This document shows positions 58,399-64,000 of a stretch of 64,000 nt of DNA, one piece after another. The stretch's first letter is position 1, and every line of letters starts with the position of its first letter. A program made the translations under genes and the position numbers. Source of the stretch: Chromatiaceae bacterium (GTDB lineage Bacteria; Pseudomonadota; Gammaproteobacteria; Chromatiales; Chromatiaceae); NCBI GenBank assembly GCA_007693535.1, contig REDK01000158.1, positions 1 to 64,000 on the forward strand, given 5' to 3'. A model generated the notes under the pieces. The model saw only the letters and a program-made list of their open reading frames with translations. It was not told the origin of the DNA and ran no database searches.

Positions 58399-59294
58399 CA
58401 GCCTATTCCCCGACTCGAGAGTTCGGCACGGGCGCGCGCACCGCCGGCGCGGGCGCTCTCCCGGAGCAGCTGATTCGCCCTCTCCTGCTGCCTGTACACC
58501 GCCCCGAGGGTGCCCGCCAGGTCGGTCAGCGGCTCCTGGTCGGGGAACTCGCGATGCTCAGCGGCCAGTCGATACCACCGCTCCGCCGCCGCGAGGTCGA
58601 CCTGGGTGCCTTGGCCGATGAGGTACCTGTGGCCGACCAGCCTGTACGACGGTGCGAACCCGTCCTCGGCGAGGGCGAGGTACACCTCGAAGGCCTCGCG
58701 CCACGCCGCCTGCTTCTCGGCGCCTTCGAGCATCATGGCGCGGCTGTCGAGCATGCCGGCGAGTTCGCGACGGGCGTCGAAGTGGTCCTTCTGGGCGGCC
58801 GCGCGCACCAGCTCGAAGGCCCGGTCCCAGTCCTGCACCACCCCCCAGCCGTGCTGGTAGTGCTTGGCCAACCTCATCTGCGCGCCGCGGCAGCCGGAGG
58901 ACGAGGCGCGCTCGAGCCACTGAAGGTGCGCGTCATCCTCGAGCACGATCACCCGCGCCGCGAGGCCCACGGTCGCCTCCGCCCGGGCCTCGGCCGGGCG
59001 GGCGCTGATTGCCCAAAGGCGGTCGGCGCCCGTCGCCGTGCGCAGGCTCTCGCGGACATTGTCGATGCACCAGAGGCCATAGGAGATCTCGTCGCCGTCC
59101 GGGGTCGCGTAGAGGATCTCCACCGCCGAGCCGAAGGAGAAGGTGCCGCCGGCGAGTTCGAGTCCGACCTGGCCCTCGGCGATGGCGACGACGGTGCCGC
59201 GGGCGGCGTCGCTCGCGGAGACGAGCGCCGCAACCGTCGTCAGGCAGAACAACAGGGCCACCCCGGCAGGCCACCATCTCGTGTGCTCGAACAT
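58395..59294 (-). CDS. Exported Sel1/TPR-like protein
   Basis: This 299-residue protein has a signal peptide (WWPAGVALLFCLTTVAALVSA). A beta module like those of the downstream protein follows (about 32-110: RGTVVAIAEGQVGLELAGGTFSFGSAVEILY ... SYGLWCIDNVRE), then four to five Sel1/TPR-type helical repeats (MRLAKHYQHGWGVVQDWDRAFELVRAAAQK; VGHRYLIGQGTQVDLAAAERWYRLAAEH). The shared architecture shows that the two Sel1 proteins are paralogues. It is 13 bp downstream of the giant PASTA gene and overlaps the next gene by four bases. Confidence 0.75.
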   Translation of the reverse strand: MFEHTRWWPAGVALLFCLTTVAALVSASDAARGTVVAIAEGQVGLELAGGTFSFGSAVEILYATPDGDEISYGLWCIDNVRESLRTATGADRLWAISARPAEARAEATVGLAARVIVLEDDAHLQWLERASSSGCRGAQMRLAKHYQHGWGVVQDWDRAFELVRAAAQKDHFDARRELAGMLDSRAMMLEGAEKQAAWREAFEVYLALAEDGFAPSYRLVGHRYLIGQGTQVDLAAAERWYRLAAEHREFPDQEPLTDLAGTLGAVYRQQERANQLLRESARAGGARARAELSSRGIGW

Positions 59295-59307
59295 CTACCC
59301 TTCCTCG

Positions 59308-62300
59308 TCAGAGAGATCTTCCATACACCAGGCAGTACCAGCGGTTGCCGGTGGGCTCGTTCGTCGCGTTCCTGACCTCTCCGCCGACCGCGTAGTGCCC
59401 GTCGAAGTTCTCGTTGGTCCAGGTGCGCTCGAGGATGCCGGTCAGCTTTCCCGCGCTGTCGTACTGGTAAAAGGCGTTGCCCGTCCAGATAACGTAGTCG
59501 ACCGCGCCCGAAGAAGCGCCCATGAGAATCCTTTCACCCTGGCGGTATCCCTGCACCAGCCCCCCGTAGGGCGGAAAGACGAAGCCGACCACTGGCTCGG
59601 TCTCGACCGGCGTCGGCGCGGGGGGAAGCGGAGGGCGACCATCCTGGCCGCACGGCAGTGCGAAGGGCGCGATCTCCTGGATCATCTTCCGGCCGAGATC
59701 GAGTCCCATCCGCTCGTCCCAACCGACGTGATAGAGGCGTACGCGCACCTTCCGCGTGCGGCTGTACAGGTCCCAGTGCGCCGGCCCCAGGATCGGATCC
59801 TCTCCCCTGCGAAACCTCTCGGCGTTGTCCACGTTCGGGTCGACGAGATGGTCCGGCTTGCAGAAGTTCTCGTGCCCACTTGGGTCGACGTCGGTCGCAT
59901 CGGCGGCGATCCAGTGGACACGAATGAAGGTGTCCGGCTCCTTGCAGTACTGGCCCCCCCTGCCCGGGGGCGGGTCCGGCACGTGGTAGGAGCAGGAGAA
60001 CTGACTGCCCCACCTGTTGCCGGTGATTCTCCCGCTCGTGGGGGCTAAGGACCACCACATGTCGGGGCAGTAGTTGAAGGTGCCGCCGACGACCTGCCTC
60101 ATCAGGCGCTGCGGACACACAAGGCTTGGCTGCTCACCCACGGTCGTCTCCCTGACCGGCGCGGGCACCGCCGGCGGCGCAACGCCCGGGCTGTACACCG
60201 ACAGGGTCACCACGGCACCCGCGCTCACCGACGAGCCGGCGGCGACAGACTGGGCCTGGACCCTTCCGTCCTCGCCGGGAACGGACGCCGGCGAACCCGG
60301 TGCGAGAGCCACCGCCAGCTCCTGGGACGCGAGGCGCTGCTTCGCCTCGCCGACGGACAGCCCGACCAGCGCAGGAACGGCTCGCAGGTCGACGAAGCCC
60401 GAGTGCACCCTCAGCGTGACCCGCCTCCCCGGCGCCACCGTCACGCCGGGGGCGGGCTCCTGCGCCTCCACCGCGCCGGCCAGGGTCGGGCTGGGGGCGG
60501 GGGCTCCCGGCACCAGCTCGACGGCGGCAGGGTCGACGCCCGCCGCGGCGAGGGCCGCCCTCGCCTCACGGGTGGACATGCCGACCAGGTCGGGGATGGT
60601 GGTGGTGGCCACGAAGGGCGAGCGCACCCAGATGGCGATCTGGGCGCCCGCTTCAAGGCGGGTTCCGGCAACGGGATCCTGGGCCTCGACGGTGTCCGAG
60701 TCCGTCGGCCTCGCGGCCGGTGACCCCGGCCGCAGGGCCGCGACCAGGCCACGCTCCTCGAGCCGGCGCCTGGCCTCGGGCCGGCTCAGGCCGACCAGAT
60801 CAGGCGCCGTGATCGCCGGCGCCACGTAGGGAGCATGCACCACCAGGGTCAGGGTCTGGCCGCGCCGCAGGTGCTGCCACGACGGCGGATCCTGCCGCTC
60901 GACAGTGCCCTCCCCATCCTTCGTGGACGCCGGCGAGCCGGGCGAGAGCGCAACCTCGAAGCCGGCGGCCTGCACCTCGGCCCGGGCCGCGGCGAGCCGC
61001 GCGCCGCCGAGGTCGCGCACTGCGCCGTAGCGGCCGCGGCAGGGATCGACGGAAAGCCCCTCGAGCCGGGCCACGACGTACTCCTCGAGGGTGCAGTGGT
61101 CGATCGAGTCGAGCCCGGTCCTCAGGGCGGACCACACCCTTGCCTCGGAGGAGACGCCGGCGCCGTAGTCGACCGAGCCGTGGCTCGAGATCGCCCGTCC
61201 GGTCACGCCGCCGCCGCCGATCTTCCGGCCGAGCTCGTCGTAGCGGAAGCTCACCCCCGGGACCGCGTTCTCCGGCGGCTCGGCCACCGACAGCCACTCG
61301 CGGACCAGGTTCGCCACCTCGGGCTGGCGGTCCGGGTCCAGGCTGCCGGGGCGCGAGGCGTCGACCCGCCCGGTCGCCGGTGGCTCGGCTGTCACGGGCC
61401 CGGTGTCCGTGACGGATCCCGCACCGCCCCCGGCGCCCGCCGCCTCGCCCCGCTCCTGACCCTCTGTCGCGCCCGCCGCCCCGCCTGCAGCGACGTCCGC
61501 GTCCTCGGCGATCGGCCCGGCCGATTCCTCCACCTCCGGCCCGACCCCGCCGCCAGTCGGTCTTCCGGCCGGTCCCGGTCCGGTGTAGGGCCGGCTGGAG
61601 TAGATGGCGTAGCCGTAGGAGCGGAGGTTCAGCTTCTGTCCGCTGCTCCACGGGTGGCGGTCGTCGGTCAAGCTGTAGAACACCGGGATAACCCACAGGG
61701 TGGCCGGGTCGTGCAGGTGCCCGGCCAGGTCGCGCTCGGGGTCGCCGAAGCGCGCTCTCCGGTCGCCGCCCGAAAGCTCCAGGCGGACGGTGCACCTGCC
61801 CTCGGTGGGCTCGGGGTTGTAGAAAGGGTTGCCTTGCCACTGCGTCCACACCCAGTAGCCGCCGGTGCACCCCTCGGGCTTCTGCTCGAGCGGCGCCCAG
61901 AAGGAGGGGATCGCGTCACCCTCCACGAGATGCCGGTCGGGCGGCACGGTGGTGGTGGTCACCAGCCGGTGCACGCCGCCCGTGAAGAAGAGCGGGAAGG
62001 ATGCGCCCGAGGCTTCAATCACCTCGAGCCTGGCGTCGAGACGGCCCACCTTCAGGTACTCTGGCTGGAGCTCGGGCGGGAAGTCCACGCTCAGGCGGCT
62101 CACCGCGCGCTGCTCCGGCCGGTCGGGCCGGGTCCGCCAGCGGGCGCGCATATCGACCGTCGCACTCGAGCCTGAGACCCGCGGCGGGCCGATGGTCAGA
62201 GCTCCTGAGTAGGCGCTGCCGGGCAGCGGCAGCTCGGACACCTCCTCGGCCACGAAGCCGGCGAAGACGAGCCGCACGGCGGCCACCTCGAAGCTGCCCT

Positions 62301-63255
62301 CGTCCTGCCACTCGCCGTCGACGTACGGTGTCGCCTCGCCCTGGCCGAACACCGCCGAGCCCTCCATTCGCACGCTCACGGTCTGTACCGTGTAACGTCC
62401 CGGGCCCGCGCGGGCCCTGGCCGGGTCGGGGTCGTCCCGGGGGTTCCACAGCTCGACCGGCACGGCGAAGCGGCCGGGTGAGCCCTCGACGGCGAAGGGC
62501 ATGGTGAGCTCGGGCGCGCCGGCCGCGCCCCGGTCCCGGAACTCGCCGCCCGCCACCCGGGCGCCGTTGGGGCCCAGGATCCGCCAGTTGAAGAACTGGC
62601 TCTCGCCGATCGGCTCGCGCAGGTCACGGGCAGGAGTGAAGAACACCCCGATCCGGTCGCTCCACAGCACCGGCGCCCGCTCCGGGTCGCAGTGCTCGAA
62701 GGCCCGCTCGACCGGCAGGTCCTCGGGCGCGTCGCCCCGGAGGGCGCACACCGCCACCGTGGCCGCGCCGGGCGCCGTCGCCCGAGAGAACCGGAGTGGG
62801 ATCGCGACCTCCCGCTCCGGCGGGGACACGGCCTCGTGACGGGCCTCGACCCGCAGCACGATCCGGGCCTCCTCCCGGTCCTCTCCGGTCGCACGCTCGG
62901 CCGCGGTGTCGAAGACGAGGATCACCGTCTTGGAGTGCTCGCCCGGCGCGAAATCGAGCTGGGGGCCGCCCTCCCAGCGGACGTTCCTGACGAACGCCGG
63001 CTGCTCGGCAACCGACACCTCGAACCGCTGGCCGCCCTCGTCCTGGGGCCCGCGGTCCGACCAGCGGTGCACCACCAGCTCGAGGCGCAGGTCCTTCTGG
63101 TCTCCCTCGAGCGGCACGGCCTCTGGTATCGGCAGCGCCTCCTCCCAGGACGGCGGCCCGGCCTCGCGGCGCTCCTGGGCGTCCTGGGCCGCCGCCGGCA
63201 GGCAGCACAGCGCGGCGGCCGCGACACAGCCCAGGAGCAGGCTAGGGCCTCTCAC
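59308..63255 (-). CDS. Giant exported protein with four PASTA domains
   Basis: This 1315-residue protein has a Sec signal peptide (LLLGCVAAAALCCLPAAA). A large beta-rich N-terminal half (about 30-560) of unknown type follows, then a Gly/Ala/Glu-rich linker (about 565-640) and a short segment. Four PASTA domains lie at about residues 745-1022, recognised by IPDLVGMSTREARAAL, APDLVGLSRPEARRRL and AVPALVGLSVGEAKQRL, with V.AQ.P..GT....G..V.L.V endings; the first is divergent (DLGGARLAAARAEVQAAGF). A Cys-bearing C-terminal domain (about 1040-1315) is rich in Trp and Tyr and matches nothing I know. PASTA domains bind peptidoglycan or beta-lactams, normally in Ser/Thr kinases and PBPs; no kinase or PBP domain is present here. 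Confidence 0.8.
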   Translation of the reverse strand: MRGPSLLLGCVAAAALCCLPAAAQDAQERREAGPPSWEEALPIPEAVPLEGDQKDLRLELVVHRWSDRGPQDEGGQRFEVSVAEQPAFVRNVRWEGGPQLDFAPGEHSKTVILVFDTAAERATGEDREEARIVLRVEARHEAVSPPEREVAIPLRFSRATAPGAATVAVCALRGDAPEDLPVERAFEHCDPERAPVLWSDRIGVFFTPARDLREPIGESQFFNWRILGPNGARVAGGEFRDRGAAGAPELTMPFAVEGSPGRFAVPVELWNPRDDPDPARARAGPGRYTVQTVSVRMEGSAVFGQGEATPYVDGEWQDEGSFEVAAVRLVFAGFVAEEVSELPLPGSAYSGALTIGPPRVSGSSATVDMRARWRTRPDRPEQRAVSRLSVDFPPELQPEYLKVGRLDARLEVIEASGASFPLFFTGGVHRLVTTTTVPPDRHLVEGDAIPSFWAPLEQKPEGCTGGYWVWTQWQGNPFYNPEPTEGRCTVRLELSGGDRRARFGDPERDLAGHLHDPATLWVIPVFYSLTDDRHPWSSGQKLNLRSYGYAIYSSRPYTGPGPAGRPTGGGVGPEVEESAGPIAEDADVAAGGAAGATEGQERGEAAGAGGGAGSVTDTGPVTAEPPATGRVDASRPGSLDPDRQPEVANLVREWLSVAEPPENAVPGVSFRYDELGRKIGGGGVTGRAISSHGSVDYGAGVSSEARVWSALRTGLDSIDHCTLEEYVVARLEGLSVDPCRGRYGAVRDLGGARLAAARAEVQAAGFEVALSPGSPASTKDGEGTVERQDPPSWQHLRRGQTLTLVVHAPYVAPAITAPDLVGLSRPEARRRLEERGLVAALRPGSPAARPTDSDTVEAQDPVAGTRLEAGAQIAIWVRSPFVATTTIPDLVGMSTREARAALAAAGVDPAAVELVPGAPAPSPTLAGAVEAQEPAPGVTVAPGRRVTLRVHSGFVDLRAVPALVGLSVGEAKQRLASQELAVALAPGSPASVPGEDGRVQAQSVAAGSSVSAGAVVTLSVYSPGVAPPAVPAPVRETTVGEQPSLVCPQRLMRQVVGGTFNYCPDMWWSLAPTSGRITGNRWGSQFSCSYHVPDPPPGRGGQYCKEPDTFIRVHWIAADATDVDPSGHENFCKPDHLVDPNVDNAERFRRGEDPILGPAHWDLYSRTRKVRVRLYHVGWDERMGLDLGRKMIQEIAPFALPCGQDGRPPLPPAPTPVETEPVVGFVFPPYGGLVQGYRQGERILMGASSGAVDYVIWTGNAFYQYDSAGKLTGILERTWTNENFDGHYAVGGEVRNATNEPTGNRWYCLVYGRSL

Positions 63256-64000
63256 CGCCGCATCCAGAACATCAGCCAGGGCGCCGGGTTGTCCACGTCC
63301 TGGAGCTCGGCGCGACCGAGCACGCCCTCATAGATCGCCCTCATCCCGATTTCCAACCCCGCCCGGTCGGCCTCGCTCAGCTCCCGATCGGGCGGGTAGC
63401 GCCGCCGCAGTTCCTGCTGCCGGGTCTCGATCTCGTCGGCCAACCGCTGCCTTCGCTGGCGGTCGGCCTCGATGCCCCGTCGGAGGTCGGCCAGGTGTTC
63501 CTCGGTGCTCAGCCTCTGCTCGACCAGCCGCGTCCGGCCGCTCTCGTCCGTGACCTCGCGAACCCGCACCGGGGGCTGCAGCATGGCCTTGGCGCCGACC
63601 GAGTCGTAGATGTCCGCGGCGCCGACCGTGGTGGCGATGCGGTGGGCGTCCGTGCGCACGGCCCTGATGGCGTCCTCGTCGCCGCTGGCCACGGCCCGCT
63701 CGTGCTCGCGCTGCCACACCGCCGCCGTCTCGGCGAGGATCCGTGGCGCCATGTCCTGCATCCAGGCGGCCAGCGCGGCGGCGTTGGCCGCCCTGGTCTC
63801 CGGCGTGTCGCCGCCGACTACCGCCCAGGGGTCGGGGTTGTCGCCCTTCTGCTTCATCCCGGCCAGGAGCCGCACCATGGGCAGGTCCTCGGCGCTGAAG
63901 ACCGAGCGCGTGGCAGCCCTGAGCGCCTCACCCTCGAGACCGCCGGCCACCGCCTGGAGACGCTGCCGCTGCGCACCGCTGCCTGCGGTCACCAGGGCCT
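63252..64000 (-). CDS. Partial gene: coiled-coil protein, first in the PASTA/Sel1 operon segment
   Basis: The frame is open to the window end, so the N-terminus is probably missing; the GTG at 63992 need not be the start. The visible 246 residues are helical, with a predicted coiled coil in STEEHLADLRRGIEADRQRRQRLADEIETRQQELRRRYP (about 160-205), and no signal peptide is visible in this part. It ends in DNPAPWLMFWMRR. Its stop overlaps the start of the giant PASTA gene by four bases, so the two are translationally coupled. I do not recognise the family. Confidence 0.6.
   Translation of the reverse strand, partial: ALVTAGSGAQRQRLQAVAGGLEGEALRAATRSVFSAEDLPMVRLLAGMKQKGDNPDPWAVVGGDTPETRAANAAALAAWMQDMAPRILAETAAVWQREHERAVASGDEDAIRAVRTDAHRIATTVGAADIYDSVGAKAMLQPPVRVREVTDESGRTRLVEQRLSTEEHLADLRRGIEADRQRRQRLADEIETRQQELRRRYPPDRELSEADRAGLEIGMRAIYEGVLGRAELQDVDNPAPWLMFWMRR

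Noticed and set aside
60835-62175. 446-residue plus-strand frame
   Set aside because: It is antisense to the PASTA gene and shows no motif.

Overview
The window is high-GC DNA that looks like a Gammaproteobacterium close to the purple sulfur bacteria (Chromatiales). This rests on the conserved block hemA-prfA / TPR protein-ispE-tRNA-Gln-prs-rplY-pth, the N-acetylglutaminylglutamine (NAGGN) osmolyte operon, a stand-alone DsrC-type protein and Uma2-family genes. Genus cannot be fixed from the sequence alone. No phage, CRISPR array or complete insertion sequence is visible; mobile DNA is limited to a TnpB remnant and a two-copy MITE-like repeat.

Region by region. 1-4.7 kb: a Zur-like operator at the left edge, a CDF metal transporter, two tandem paralogous GNAT acetyltransferases each behind the same 18-bp promoter element, and a SMUG-type uracil-DNA glycosylase. 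4.8-13.6 kb: a three-domain PTPS/QueD fusion, repeat copy A, a SulP-STAS anion permease, an M1 peptidase, a ChaN-PDZ protein and GTP cyclohydrolase I. 14.1-18.9 kb: the three-gene NAGGN operon (amidotransferase, GNAT/ATP-grasp synthetase, M42 peptidase). 19-24.2 kb: a Uma2 nuclease-like gene with a coiled-coil tail directly upstream of a large 2OG-Fe(II) oxygenase, then an MscS channel fused to a cyclic-nucleotide-binding domain. 24.2-32.7 kb: the housekeeping block, without prmC after prfA and without lolB before ispE. 32.7-33.6 kb: decayed TnpB and Uma2 fragments around a small membrane-protein gene. 33.8-37.4 kb: the alpha-E / ATP-grasp / Anbu-peptidase cluster without its usual transglutaminase. 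37.5-43.6 kb: valS and ppdK, the latter with a clear terminator. 43.8-44.7 kb: a DsrC-like gene, a 72-residue unknown and repeat copy B. 44.7-56.6 kb: a PocR-PAS hybrid histidine kinase, a class II amidotransferase, a CPA2 antiporter, a BatD-like orphan, a short LOV photoreceptor, an SRPBCC protein, an MFS transporter and an acyltransferase. 56.9-64 kb: a tightly coupled minus-strand operon of exported proteins (coiled coil, a giant four-PASTA protein, two Sel1-repeat proteins) whose codon choice looks different from the rest.

The most unusual items are the exported PASTA/Sel1 operon, the QueD fusion whose active-site residues are divided between domains 2 and 3, the GNAT pair with its shared operator, the dispersed inverted-repeat element, and the two-cysteine DsrC-like protein with a small unknown partner. 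Functions are inferred from motifs read by eye; no database search was run.
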